Assembly (NCBI RefSeq): GCF_006829085.1
Contig: NZ_BJTC01000021.1
Coordinates: 1-61,368 of the forward strand
DNA length: 61,368 nt
Source of the DNA: Chryseobacterium sp. ON_d1
GTDB lineage: Bacteria > Bacteroidota > Bacteroidia > Flavobacteriales > Weeksellaceae
Reading direction: 5' to 3'
Every line of letters begins with the position of its first letter. The stretch's first letter is position 1. The translations under genes were made by a program, and so were the position numbers. The notes under the pieces were generated by a model that was given only the letters and a program-made list of their open reading frames with translations, searched no databases and had not been told where the DNA came from. This document shows, in pieces, positions 1-7,814 of the stretch.

Positions 1-95
1 ATATCAATTATTACAATAACGACAGGATAAGACTTAATCTAAAAGGAAAGAGTCCGGTACAGTACCGAACTCTTTCATATAATAATATTGTTTAA
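1..95 (+). CDS. IS3-family transposase OrfB, C-terminal fragment (cut by window edge)
   Basis: The frame starting at base 3 reads through to TAA at 93-95. It encodes a 30-residue tail containing INYYNNDRIRLNLKG followed by SPVQYRT. This is the typical end of the DDE integrase OrfB of IS3/IS150-type elements, where a YNxxRxxxxLxGxSPxxYR motif closes the protein. The catalytic domain lies before the window. A terminal-repeat-like sequence follows within 30 bases, so the gene end and element end fit together. The family call is strong. The exact IS name cannot be given from 95 bases. Confidence 0.85.
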   Translation, partial: INYYNNDRIRLNLKGKSPVQYRTLSYNNIV

Positions 96-99
96 TTTT

Positions 100-123
100 G
101 TCTAAACTTTTGGGTGCAGTCTA
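100..123 (+). mobile_element. Right terminal inverted repeat of the left-edge IS3-family element
   Basis: The sequence from GTCTAAACTTTTGGG to GCAGTCTA is close to the reverse complement of the IS left end at 61134-61159, with about four differences over some 25 bases. It lies just after the orfB stop, as expected for the right end of an IS3 element. The exact last base is uncertain by 1-2 nt. Confidence 0.75.
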
Positions 124-379
124 CATTGAAGCGGATTTTTTTTATTGAGTCAGGAAGCTTGAGGATGGAAGAAGGGATTTACCTGATATTTTCATAACTC
201 TTGGATTTCTTTCGTTATTAGAGGCAATTTTAACTGCTTATGGTAAAAATCAAACCTTATAGGTTTCTGAAACCTATAAGGTTTTTGGGTATTCAGAGAA
301 CATTTCAGTAATTATTATACCCAATAAGAACTTTAGTGGATACCAGTACTTCCAGCTTCATTCTTCCAACTTCCCGCCT
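124..379. other. Intergenic region between IS end and HMA-TonB receptor gene
   Basis: No gene is seen here. It holds a 15-bp perfect hairpin (252-284), a purine-rich GGAAG tract at about 150-178, and a pyrimidine-rich TTCC tract at about 347-377 that could partly pair with it. A 16-mer at 144-159 recurs at 42999-43014. It may contain a degenerate dispersed intergenic repeat. Confidence 0.5.
252..284. terminator. Strong hairpin, probable (bidirectional) terminator
   Basis: A 15-bp perfect inverted repeat (AAACCTTATAGGTTT, loop CTG, then its complement). On the minus strand it is followed by GATTTTTA. It lies about 100 nt after the stop of the HMA-TonB receptor gene, so it probably ends that transcript. 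Confidence 0.65.
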
Positions 380-3085
380 TTAAAACGTCACATCCAGCCC
401 CACATAGAAGTTCGCCTTCATAATAGGAGCATATACCATTCCGCCGTCAAAATAACTTCCGAAAGGATTTTTAAAATCTACAATCGCATTTTTCTGATAA
501 TAAGAAGTAAGGTTTTCACCTCCTGCATAAGCTCTGATCTTTTTATTGAAATTTCTTGAGATCTGAGCATTCAAAACAGCGTAAGATTCAGAATAGGCTG
601 GCAGCTGAAACTCTGCCGGATTCGTTGATGTATCCGGAAGTCTCTGTTTTCCCACCCAGTTTAAAGTAGTATCAAAGCTCCAGAATCCGTCGTTATCATT
701 CTTATTGGTTGAATACGCCAGGTTCACAAATCCTCTGTGCTTCGCCATAAAAGGAACTTCTCTTCTTCCACCGATATAATCTGCCTGTACATCATAATAT
801 TTATAAGCCAGTCTTACCTCTAGATTTTTTACAGGCATGAAATCCCATTGGGTCTGGAATGAATTCGCAAAAGATTTCCCATCCAGATTATAGAATGTCA
901 GTTGTTGAGGAGATTGATCTAGGTCTACCAATACCTGATCCTGGAAGTCTGTTCTGAAGAAGTCAGCAATAATGCTTGATTTCCTTCCGAACAACTTAAA
1001 TTCCTGCTGTAAACTTGCTCCGTAGTTCCATGCAATTTCAGGCTTTAATCCATAAATATTTCCTCCGTTAGGTAAAATATTGATAGCCCTGTTTGATGCA
1101 AAGTACTGCTGGCTTTCCGCAAATACATTTGCTGTTCTGAAACCTCTTCCCGCAGAAAGTCTTAAAATTGTCTGAGGTGTGAAGTCATATTTGAAATTAA
1201 GCCTTGGTGTAAACTGAGTTCCTGCCAGATTATGAAAATCTACTCTGGACCCTGCTACTAAAGTATATTTTAAACCTGTTAAAGTATATTCAGCAAAAAT
1301 ACCGGGTACAATTTCATTTCTTCTGATGTCATCCAGCAAATACGTTTCTTTATAACCGTCATATAAGAAACTTGCCCCTGCTTTATACTTATGGTTGGTA
1401 TTTCCAATGATGCTTTCAAAGATTAGATTAGAATAATACGTATGCTGTTGTCCCGCATAATTTCTCAATCCGAAAAAGCTGTCCTGTTGATGATAAACGT
1501 ACTGATTCATCCAGCCGATACTCTGATAAGGTTTTCCTTTAAAAATATATCCTGTTTTATTCCAGACCTGGAACCTTGAAATATCGATTCCTACCCCATA
1601 AAAAGGCTGTTTGTCCTGACCCAGTTTTTTATCAAAACCAATTTCTCCTGCCGTTCTCTCATCTCTGATAAAATTAATTCCGAAGTGAGACCCGAATCCC
1701 GACTTTTCAAGATCGTTATAATTCAGCAGATATGCTGCGTTGATCTGCGTTCCTTTTGGTCTGTCCAGAAAGCCGTCATGATTCATATCCGTATTTCCGA
1801 AAGTTCCGTTTCCGTGCAGAAGGAATGTCTGTGACCATTTATCGTTGATAGGAGAAACATTGGTAATATTGATTTCAGCTCTTCCATTGAAGTCAGAAAA
1901 GAGATTTAATGAGGTTTCAGGAGTTTTTGCATTCTTCAAAAGTTCAGTATTGATCTGTCCTGTAATACTTTCATACCCATTCGTTACGGTGCTTCCTCCT
2001 TTGGTAAGCTGGATGCTTTCAATCCATCTTCCCGGGATAAAATTTAATCCATAAGCGGATGCCAGGCCTCTGATTTCTGGCAACTGCTCTTTTGTTAAGC
2101 TGGTATATTTCTGATCCAAACCAAGCATTTTCAGCTGTTTTGTTCCCGTAACCGCATTGCTGAAAGAAACATCTACTGTTGCATTGGTTTCGAAGCTCTC
2201 AGAAAGATTACAACAGGCAGCCTTTAACAGTTCTTTTTTATCGATATTAAAAACAAGTCCGGTTTCTTTTTTGCTTAAAGCTGTCGCTGCTTTGGAGCCT
2301 GTTACCACAACACCATCAATACTTTTTTCATGCTGAGAATGATCTTCTTTAGTTGCAGAGGTTTCATTGTCTTTATGATCTTCATGCTTTGCTCCTTCTT
2401 CGTAATGGACCTTTGGATTAGGTTCACCAAAGGTAAAATCCCTGTCATACAGGCAGCATCCCGGAAGGCCATTGTAAACAGCATCAGACGCTTTATATTT
2501 TTCATTATCATGACCTGCATCAGCAATAGCCTTTAAAATCTTATCTGATGATGTTTTTGAAGGATTAAAATTTAAAGTAACCGTTTGTTTCTCTGCATTC
2601 CATTCTGCAGTATCGGCTCCGGCATCTTTTGATGCTTTTTCAATTCTGGCTTTACAAGAAGCACAGTTTCCTCTTACGTAGAACTCATTTTCTTTTTTAG
2701 CGGAAGCATTAGCATCTGCATGATGTTCATGATGTGTTTCCGCTTTAGAAGGTTGTACATCTCTGTCGTAATGGCAACATCCCGGAAGCCCTTCGTACGT
2801 TGCATCAGACGTTTTGAATTTCTCATTGTCATGTCCTGCTTCTGCTACCTTTTTCAGAATATCATCAGAAGATACCTTATCTGTTTCTAACGTTAAGGTT
2901 TGCAGATCAATGGAGTAAACTGCTGTTTTGGCACCTGCTTTTTTAGCTGCACTCTCAATTCTTGTTTTGCACATTTCACAGTTCCCTTTTACCTTGAACT
3001 GATTTTTTGAAAGTGTCTGAGCAGATATACATTGTGTAAATAGGAATAATGCACCAAGTATGAACCTAGAAATATATAATTTCAT
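380..3085 (-). CDS. TonB-dependent receptor with two N-terminal HMA (heavy-metal-associated) domains
   Basis: Predicted outer-membrane TonB-dependent transporter of 901 aa. A signal peptide covers about 1-22. Two HMA-like modules follow, with metal-binding GNCEMC (Cys36, Cys39) and GNCASC (Cys141, Cys144). Each module ends in a DAxYxGLPGCCxYDRD tail carrying a further CC pair. His-rich linkers lie at about 117-122 and 233-252. The plug starts near 257 and has a CCNLSESFETN motif (Cys291-292) known from copper-associated receptors of Bacteroidetes; the C-terminal beta-barrel ends in an aromatic residue (DVTF). HMA domains usually bind Cu(I) or similar soft metals, so metal uptake or sensing is inferred; the substrate is not proven. 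It is last in a same-strand cluster with a Cys-rich protein, a His/Cys lipoprotein and a two-component system. Confidence 0.9.
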   Translation of the reverse strand: MKLYISRFILGALFLFTQCISAQTLSKNQFKVKGNCEMCKTRIESAAKKAGAKTAVYSIDLQTLTLETDKVSSDDILKKVAEAGHDNEKFKTSDATYEGLPGCCHYDRDVQPSKAETHHEHHADANASAKKENEFYVRGNCASCKARIEKASKDAGADTAEWNAEKQTVTLNFNPSKTSSDKILKAIADAGHDNEKYKASDAVYNGLPGCCLYDRDFTFGEPNPKVHYEEGAKHEDHKDNETSATKEDHSQHEKSIDGVVVTGSKAATALSKKETGLVFNIDKKELLKAACCNLSESFETNATVDVSFSNAVTGTKQLKMLGLDQKYTSLTKEQLPEIRGLASAYGLNFIPGRWIESIQLTKGGSTVTNGYESITGQINTELLKNAKTPETSLNLFSDFNGRAEINITNVSPINDKWSQTFLLHGNGTFGNTDMNHDGFLDRPKGTQINAAYLLNYNDLEKSGFGSHFGINFIRDERTAGEIGFDKKLGQDKQPFYGVGIDISRFQVWNKTGYIFKGKPYQSIGWMNQYVYHQQDSFFGLRNYAGQQHTYYSNLIFESIIGNTNHKYKAGASFLYDGYKETYLLDDIRRNEIVPGIFAEYTLTGLKYTLVAGSRVDFHNLAGTQFTPRLNFKYDFTPQTILRLSAGRGFRTANVFAESQQYFASNRAINILPNGGNIYGLKPEIAWNYGASLQQEFKLFGRKSSIIADFFRTDFQDQVLVDLDQSPQQLTFYNLDGKSFANSFQTQWDFMPVKNLEVRLAYKYYDVQADYIGGRREVPFMAKHRGFVNLAYSTNKNDNDGFWSFDTTLNWVGKQRLPDTSTNPAEFQLPAYSESYAVLNAQISRNFNKKIRAYAGGENLTSYYQKNAIVDFKNPFGSYFDGGMVYAPIMKANFYVGLDVTF

Positions 3086-3107
3086 TTTGTTTAAAGTTTT
3101 AATTAAT

Positions 3108-3140
3108 TAAAAAAACAGTTCATTATAAGGCATAATGAAC
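3108..3140 (-). terminator. Hairpin plus T-run between Cys-rich gene and HMA-TonB receptor
   Basis: A 9-bp inverted repeat (GTTCATTAT, loop, ATAATGAAC at 3118-3140) is followed on the minus strand by a run of seven T. It lies after the 120-aa gene and 33 nt before the receptor start, so it could be a terminator or attenuator that lowers read-through into the receptor. Confidence 0.6.
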
Positions 3141-3153
3141 CCATGGTATTTAA

Positions 3154-3516
3154 TTAACCTATCTTGGGCGGCTGCCAGATCTCCTTTAAACGGTCTGAAA
3201 GATAAGGATCTGAATATTGGAACTGAGGATTTTTATTCGCTTTGTAATAAGAGAGTTCCAAACGTAGATTTTTTGAGAAAGGGGTTTCAATAAAAGTATA
3301 GCAGGCAATGCATGATGAGCAACAGTCATCATTACATGATTTTGTTTTATCATGTTTGCTTTCCTTTTTTGAAGAATGATTTTTACAGCAGTTCGTTTTC
3401 TTGTAAGACTCTGCTTTACAGCATGTTTCCTGCATTTCCTGCGCATAGAAATTATCCTTGGGAACCAGAAAGATTCCCAGACAAAATACTATAGCAAGTA
3501 GGTGAAACAGCTTCAT
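3154..3516 (-). CDS. Small Cys-rich exported protein, HYC_CC_PP-like family
   Basis: 120 aa from the preferred ATG at 3516; a longer reading to 3555 adds 13 residues that overlap the predicted -7 box, so it is rejected. An N-terminal hydrophobic segment (about 3-20) suggests a signal peptide. The middle is rich in Cys, His and Lys, with TCC, NCC and a CNDDCCSSCIAC cluster. The end is IWQPPKIG. This layout fits the small proteins commonly found beside heavy-metal TonB receptors in Bacteroidetes (HYC_CC_PP family). The role is unknown; metal binding is inferred from the Cys clusters. It lies between the His/Cys-repeat lipoprotein and the HMA receptor on the same strand. Confidence 0.75.
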   Translation of the reverse strand: MKLFHLLAIVFCLGIFLVPKDNFYAQEMQETCCKAESYKKTNCCKNHSSKKESKHDKTKSCNDDCCSSCIACYTFIETPFSKNLRLELSYYKANKNPQFQYSDPYLSDRLKEIWQPPKIG

Positions 3517-3521
3517 ATCTG

Positions 3522-3529
3522 CAAAAATA
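3522..3529 (-). promoter_or_regulatory. -7 box (TATTTTTG) of the Cys-rich gene
   Basis: An exact TAnnTTTG match with its last G only 5 nt before the ATG at 3516. Transcription would begin at or next to the start codon. No good -33 TTG was found at the usual spacing. Confidence 0.5.
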
Positions 3530-3535
3530 AGAAAT

Positions 3536-4186
3536 TTATGGCAAAGGATCACCAACTTTCAGAGAACAGCTGTGCCACGGTTCACCATGGGCAGGATTTA
3601 ATTTTGGTTTTTCTCCCATTGCGAGATTCTGTGCAGCAGGTGCAGGAGACGGGGTCGGAGTTGTCTGTACTGCATTTTGAACGGATTGAGGAGCCGGAGC
3701 AGGCTTGCTGTTTAATGGTTGTCCTACAGGAATATCACATCGATGTCCGGGCTGCCCGTGGAGCGGATTCATTCCCGGAGCCGTTTTTACCTGCTTTCCG
3801 TTGTTATCAAGGGTAATTTTTCCAGGTGATACAGCATTCGGGTCAATCTGTATGGTGTTGCCTCCGTTCACATTTACATTTTGTGTTGAAGGAGCAGCTG
3901 CAGCAGGTTGTCCGTTCAAAGGTTGTCCCACAGGAATATCGCATCGGTGTCCCGGCTGTCCGTGTGGAGGATTCATCCCCGGAGCTGTAGCCATAGGAGC
4001 GGGGGTTGGATTAGACTGAATGCCTGCCTGATCCATCAGCGCTGTTTTTGAGGTGGTATTAAAGGCAACGTTCGGTTGTCCGGCGCTAGCTTCTTCTTTT
4101 AAATAGGTAGCTCTTTCATCCTTTTTACAGGATGCAGCTAATAGTGATACGGCGATAAAACCAATAAATGTATTCTTCATATCCAT
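3536..4186 (-). CDS. Lipoprotein with three NPxHGxPxHxC repeats
   Basis: 216 aa; the start may be Met1 or Met3. The N-terminus is a lipoprotein signal with lipobox LAASC (Cys20). The rest is Pro/Ala/Gln-rich and disordered-looking. It carries three repeats at about 69-91, 137-159 and 196-216, with consensus NPxHGxPxHxC. The first two are nearly identical (HGQPGHRCDIPVGQPLN); the third is divergent (AHGEPWHSCSLKVGDPLP). Each repeat offers two His and one Cys. Similar repeat-bearing lipoproteins occur in flavobacteria, but I know no assigned function. The neighbours (HMA receptor, Cys-rich protein, two-component system) make metal binding in the cell envelope a reasonable inference. Confidence 0.75.
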   Translation of the reverse strand: MDMKNTFIGFIAVSLLAASCKKDERATYLKEEASAGQPNVAFNTTSKTALMDQAGIQSNPTPAPMATAPGMNPPHGQPGHRCDIPVGQPLNGQPAAAAPSTQNVNVNGGNTIQIDPNAVSPGKITLDNNGKQVKTAPGMNPLHGQPGHRCDIPVGQPLNSKPAPAPQSVQNAVQTTPTPSPAPAAQNLAMGEKPKLNPAHGEPWHSCSLKVGDPLP

Positions 4187-4197
4187 GGGTATGAAAA

Positions 4198-4205
4198 CAA
4201 AATTA
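4198..4205 (-). promoter_or_regulatory. -7 box (TAATTTTG) of the His/Cys-repeat lipoprotein gene
   Basis: An exact TAnnTTTG match on the minus strand, 11 nt before the ATG at 4186. It overlaps one arm of the inverted repeat at 4199-4236, so a protein bound to the repeat could control this promoter. Confidence 0.5.
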
Positions 4206-4236
4206 GCAAAACATTTTCAATTGTTTTGCTAATTTT
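4199..4236 (-). terminator. 14-bp inverted repeat after the response-regulator gene (terminator or operator)
   Basis: Perfect 14-bp arms (AAAATTAGCAAAAC and its complement) around a 10-nt loop, 24 nt after the response-regulator stop. T-rich sequence follows on the minus strand. The left arm contains the -7 box of the next gene, so an operator role is equally possible. Confidence 0.6.
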
Positions 4237-4259
4237 ATACTTATAATTTGATTTTTGGA

Positions 4260-4946
4260 TTAATTTTTTACCAAAAGTCTAAATCCTTCTCCATGAACAT
4301 TGATGATTTCCAAGCCCTCGTCATCTTTTAACAGCTTACGAAGTTTTGCAATATATACGTCCATACTTCTTGCCGTAAAATAATTTTCTTTTTTCCAGAT
4401 CTTTCTTAAAGCAAGATCTCTCGGCATGAAATCATTTCTGTGAATGCAAAGAAGCTTCAATAATTCATTTTCTTTAGGAGAAAGCTTGTATTCCTTATCA
4501 CCTACTTTCAGCTGTCTCAGCATAGAATCAAAGAAGATATTGCTGATCTTGAACTGCTCCTGTTCTTCATTTTCCAAAGTGGAACTTCTCTGAAGAATTG
4601 CCTTGATTTTGTATAAAAGAAGCTCAGTATCGAAAGGTTTTGTGATATAATCATCAGCGCCTAACTGGTATCCCTTTAAGATATCTTCTCTCATATTTCT
4701 TGCGGTAAGGAATATGATCGGTGTATTTTTATCAATCTTTTTTACGTCTTCCGCTAATGAAAACCCGTCTTTTTTAGGCATCATTACGTCAAATATGCAG
4801 ATGTCGAATTCATTTTCTGTAAATTCTTTAAGTCCCTGCTCTCCATCAGTGGCAAGAGTTACTTCAAAATTATTGATGGTCAAATAATCTTTAAGCACCG
4901 CCCCGAAACTCTGATCGTCCTCTACTAATAATATTCTGTTGCTCAT
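4260..4946 (-). CDS. OmpR/PhoB-family response regulator (RprY-like)
   Basis: 228 aa. The receiver domain (about 4-118) has the acidic pair at Asp10-Asp11, the phosphoacceptor Asp53 in IFDVMMP, and the Lys of the ITKPF motif near 104. A C-terminal winged-helix DNA-binding domain follows (about 130-226; LSPKENELLKLL, then ARSMDVYIAKLRKLL, GEGFRLL). This is a transcription factor switched on by phosphorylation. The cognate kinase lies just upstream on the same strand, 154 nt away. Overall it resembles RprY of the RprXY system of Bacteroidetes. The genes downstream suggest a possible envelope or metal regulon, but that is inference. Confidence 0.93.
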   Translation of the reverse strand: MSNRILLVEDDQSFGAVLKDYLTINNFEVTLATDGEQGLKEFTENEFDICIFDVMMPKKDGFSLAEDVKKIDKNTPIIFLTARNMREDILKGYQLGADDYITKPFDTELLLYKIKAILQRSSTLENEEQEQFKISNIFFDSMLRQLKVGDKEYKLSPKENELLKLLCIHRNDFMPRDLALRKIWKKENYFTARSMDVYIAKLRKLLKDDEGLEIINVHGEGFRLLVKN

Positions 4947-5027
4947 AATTTTAATAATTAAAAATTAACAATTAAGAATGAACTTTCTCACTCTATCTTC
5001 TATATTTTGATATTTGGTTTTACTTTT

Positions 5028-5099
5028 TATAATTGATGAATGATCATTGATGTAAAAGAGATTTTTATCATTTATCGCTTATCATCTGTCATTTATCTT
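5028..5099. repeat. AT-rich dispersed repeat (TTGATGAATGATCA / TTATCATTTATC type)
   Basis: Tandem degenerate copies of TTATCATTTATC and its complement lie between kinase and regulator genes. Similar tracts occur at 7781-7811, 8188-8220 and 42411-42513. Confidence 0.45.
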
Positions 5100-5100
5100 T

Positions 5101-6645
5101 CTAGCTCATCGGCAGCTTGATCGTAAACGTACTTCCTTTTCCTTTATGAGAGTCCACGATAATCTGTCCTTTGTGCAGTTCCACAATTTTTTTAACGTAG
5201 GAAAGTCCTAATCCCTGTCCCTTTACGTTGTGTATATTTCCGGTTTCTTCCCTGAAGAATTTCTCGAAAATTTTAGTTTTATTCTGAGTATCCATTCCCA
5301 TTCCTTTATCAGAAATTTCAATCACATACCAGTGTCCTTCATTTCTTGTTTTCACATGTATTTCCGGTGCTTCAGGAGAATATTTATTGGCATTATCCAG
5401 TAAGTTGACCAGCATGTTTGAGATATGGAATTCGTCTATTTTAAAATTATAATGAGTGGCATTGAACTCCTGTGTAAGGGTTCCGTTTCTTTGCTGTACA
5501 ATCAGATTGAAAGATTCTGTAGTTTTTTTGATAAGTTCCCTGACATTGGTTTCTTTTAGGAAAAGCTCTACTTCATTTCTTTCAAGCTTCGACATATTAA
5601 GGACGTTTTCCACCTGCTTTTTCATCCTCAGGTTCTCTTGCTTGATCAGTTCGGAATAATATTTCACCTTATCCGGATTGGTAGCAATTTTGTCATTAGC
5701 CAATGAATCTGTTGCGACAGAAATGGTTGCCAATGGTGTTTTAAACTCATGGGACATATTGTTGATGAAGTCGGTTTTTACTTCAGCAAGCTTCTTCTGT
5801 CTCATCATATAATTGATGGAAATAATGTAAATCCCAAGAATGGTAAGAAGAGAAAGGAATGTTCCGAGCAGCATTGGCCAGTTGTTCATCGCCAGGGAAT
5901 ATTCTTTTTTAGGGAATACCAATGCAAGGCTGTATAAGGTATTTTTCTTATCTGCAAATAAAGGGAAGCTGTAGGTATTGCTGTCTTTTTTCTCTTTGTA
6001 AGCTTTGTTTGCTATACTTGTAAGTTTGTTGTTACGGTCAAGAACTCCGTATCCGAATTTAGCCGTAATTCCTCTTATTTTAAGCTCTTTCGCAATAACG
6101 GAATCAAGCGTTTTTGAATCAACTCTTTTGGTAATGGGAAGATTATTTCCGTATACCTTCACAAACTCCTTCATGGAATAATCACCGGTTTCGATTTCCT
6201 GGTTAATATCCGTGGTAAGAAGTTCGCGATTGGTCGTATCTCTCTTTATTTTGTAGGCTGCCTCGTCTGTATATAGCGTTGTCAGCTTAATAGAATCTCC
6301 TTTTTGAGAAATCGGAAGCTGCGTTTTTTCAATAATGTTTTTGGAATAGATGATCTGTCTCTGGGTGCCGGAATCTTCCACCTGCTGAATCGTAGTTAAG
6401 GATGGCTGCTTACTGTTGGCAATAATATTTTTTCTGAAATCTTTGTAATCCTGATTCAGGTACTTGTCAGCTTCAATCTCTTCAATACTTTTTGAAGTAC
6501 TTTCCAAAACCGCATACACTTTATTCGAAAAATCCTGTTCCAGTACGCCGTAATAGCCTTTCAACCAATAAAATTGGAGCGTCACAAAGACAATCAGTGA
6601 GATCGTCATAAACACCGAAATTATTGGGATGAATTTGTTATTCAT
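5101..6645 (-). CDS. Membrane sensor histidine kinase (RprX-like)
   Basis: 514 aa. TM1 is at about 5-25, a large periplasmic sensor region spans about 26-255, and TM2 about 257-280. A HisKA dimerisation domain follows with His299 in NNMSHEFKTPLATIS, then a HATPase domain with the N box (LLDNANKY), DKGMGMD and GQGLGLSYVKKIV. It autophosphorylates and passes phosphate to the response regulator encoded 154 nt downstream. The sensor region has no family I recognise, so the signal is unknown. It is the first gene of the minus-strand cluster ending in the HMA-TonB receptor. Confidence 0.93.
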   Translation of the reverse strand: MNNKFIPIISVFMTISLIVFVTLQFYWLKGYYGVLEQDFSNKVYAVLESTSKSIEEIEADKYLNQDYKDFRKNIIANSKQPSLTTIQQVEDSGTQRQIIYSKNIIEKTQLPISQKGDSIKLTTLYTDEAAYKIKRDTTNRELLTTDINQEIETGDYSMKEFVKVYGNNLPITKRVDSKTLDSVIAKELKIRGITAKFGYGVLDRNNKLTSIANKAYKEKKDSNTYSFPLFADKKNTLYSLALVFPKKEYSLAMNNWPMLLGTFLSLLTILGIYIISINYMMRQKKLAEVKTDFINNMSHEFKTPLATISVATDSLANDKIATNPDKVKYYSELIKQENLRMKKQVENVLNMSKLERNEVELFLKETNVRELIKKTTESFNLIVQQRNGTLTQEFNATHYNFKIDEFHISNMLVNLLDNANKYSPEAPEIHVKTRNEGHWYVIEISDKGMGMDTQNKTKIFEKFFREETGNIHNVKGQGLGLSYVKKIVELHKGQIIVDSHKGKGSTFTIKLPMS

Positions 6646-6846
6646 TATTTAATTATATATGTTTTGGAAAGATGAATGTTAAAATTAATTGTTTTAAGAC
6701 TACATAAACAAAAAACGAGCCAAAAAATTGTTTTTTTTTTCTTAAAAGAGTGTTTTTTAACAATTATTTATGAATTATATTTTACTTGCCATATGAAAAG
6801 TCCCTTTCAGTAAATAAAGTGCTAACTTTATTAAAAATAAATATTT

Positions 6847-7332
6847 ATGGAATCTAATATCACTTTCAACAAAGATTTTGACGAACTCAGCACTTATGTC
6901 ATGAAGATGTATAAGGCTGATGTTTTGACAGTATGGAACTATTTTACCAAGGCCGAACTGTTGGATAAATGGTGGGGACCTAAGCCATGGAAGTGCGAAA
7001 CGGTAAGCCAGGATTTCAGAGAAGGAGGAGTTTGGTTTTATGCCATGGTAGGGCCTAATGGAGAAAAAGGGTATTCCCAGTCAGAATATGGAGAAATTAC
7101 AGAACACAGAAGTTTTGACTGGATGAGTGCTTTTTGTGATGAAAAAGGAAATATCAATGAAGATTTTCCAATGTCAAAATGGCTGATCGGCTTTACAGGA
7201 GTGGAAGAAGGTACCAAAGTCACTATTAATATTCATTACCAGTCTCAGGATGTAATGAAGAAGATGATGGATATGGGGTTCGAACAAGGGTTTACCATGG
7301 GATTGAACCAGCTGGAGGAACTGATTGGATAA
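6847..7332 (+). CDS. SRPBCC / AHSA1-like (Aha1 C-terminal-like) protein
   Basis: 161 aa covering one START-like SRPBCC domain. The key features are LLDKWWGPKPWKCET near 39-53, GGVWFYAMVGPNGE in the middle, and a C-terminal helix with GFTMGLNQLEEL. Proteins of this group bind small hydrophobic ligands or act in stress responses; the ligand is not predictable. No signal peptide, so it is probably cytoplasmic. The gene stands alone, divergent from the histidine kinase and convergent with the 112-aa gene. A near-match -7 box (TAACTTTA, 6823-6830) lies 16 nt before the ATG. Confidence 0.85.
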   Translation: MESNITFNKDFDELSTYVMKMYKADVLTVWNYFTKAELLDKWWGPKPWKCETVSQDFREGGVWFYAMVGPNGEKGYSQSEYGEITEHRSFDWMSAFCDEKGNINEDFPMSKWLIGFTGVEEGTKVTINIHYQSQDVMKKMMDMGFEQGFTMGLNQLEELIG

Positions 7333-7364
7333 ATTTGAACATGTTAAAAATAATTATTTATAAA

Positions 7365-7394
7365 AAAGAGGATTTTCCATAGAAAATCCTCTTT
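7365..7394. terminator. Bidirectional terminator between convergent genes
   Basis: A 13-bp perfect stem (AAAGAGGATTTTC, 4-nt loop CATA, complement) lies between the SRPBCC gene and the convergent 112-aa gene. The arms supply A/T flanks in both directions. Confidence 0.8.
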
Positions 7395-7403
7395 GTATGT
7401 ACT

Positions 7404-7429
7404 GGAAGTTAAGTTATAACTTAACTTCC
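7404..7429. repeat. 26-bp perfect palindrome
   Basis: GGAAGTTAAGTTA followed directly by its reverse complement, with no loop, 12 bp before the stop of the 112-aa gene. No function can be assigned. Confidence 0.6.
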
Positions 7430-7441
7430 ATTTTCCAGCCT

Positions 7442-7780
7442 TTATAAAAGCTCTTCTTCCTGGAAATACTGAATAATAGCCTTTTTCATAAGCAGAGTCT
7501 GCTCGTTTGGCTTTAATTCAGGAAGTTCTTCCAGTTTTTCAAACTGCGGCCACCCGTCTTCATAGTGTGTAAATTTATAATATCCAAAAGGCTCAAGCAG
7601 CCTGCATACAGCAATGTGAATAAGGTTTACCTTGTCGTCTTTGGTATATTTCTGCTGGCCACTTCCCAACTCCTGTAATCCTATCAGAAACAAAAGAGTT
7701 TCAATAGGAGGGTTCTTCTCTGTCTGAAAGTTGTCTTCGAAGAACTGTTCTATTTTTTTCCAATATTCGGACTCGTTCAT
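7442..7780 (-). CDS. Conserved hypothetical protein (112 aa)
   Basis: A small, acidic, soluble-looking protein with no signal peptide, membrane segment or domain that I recognise. It begins MNESEYWKKIEQFFEDNF and contains ETLLFLIGLQELGSGQQ and an aromatic FGYYKFTHYEDGWPQFE segment. The composition and clean reading frame support a real gene. It follows the four-helix-bundle gene on the same strand, separated by a 34-nt AT-rich repeat. Function unknown. Confidence 0.7.
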   Translation of the reverse strand: MNESEYWKKIEQFFEDNFQTEKNPPIETLLFLIGLQELGSGQQKYTKDDKVNLIHIAVCRLLEPFGYYKFTHYEDGWPQFEKLEELPELKPNEQTLLMKKAIIQYFQEEELL

Positions 7781-7811
7781 ATAATTGATAAATGATGATT
7801 AATAATTGATC
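7781..7811. repeat. AT-rich dispersed repeat (ATAATTGATAAATGATGATT type)
   Basis: Occupies the gap between two minus-strand genes. It shares ATAATTGATAAATGAT with the copy at 42411. Confidence 0.45.
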
Positions 7812-7814
7812 TTG

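Noticed and set aside
46..77. Hairpin AAGAGTCCGGTAC / GTACCGAACTCTT as a terminator
   Set aside because: It lies inside the coding end of the IS3 orfB (stop at 93-95), has a mismatch and no T run.
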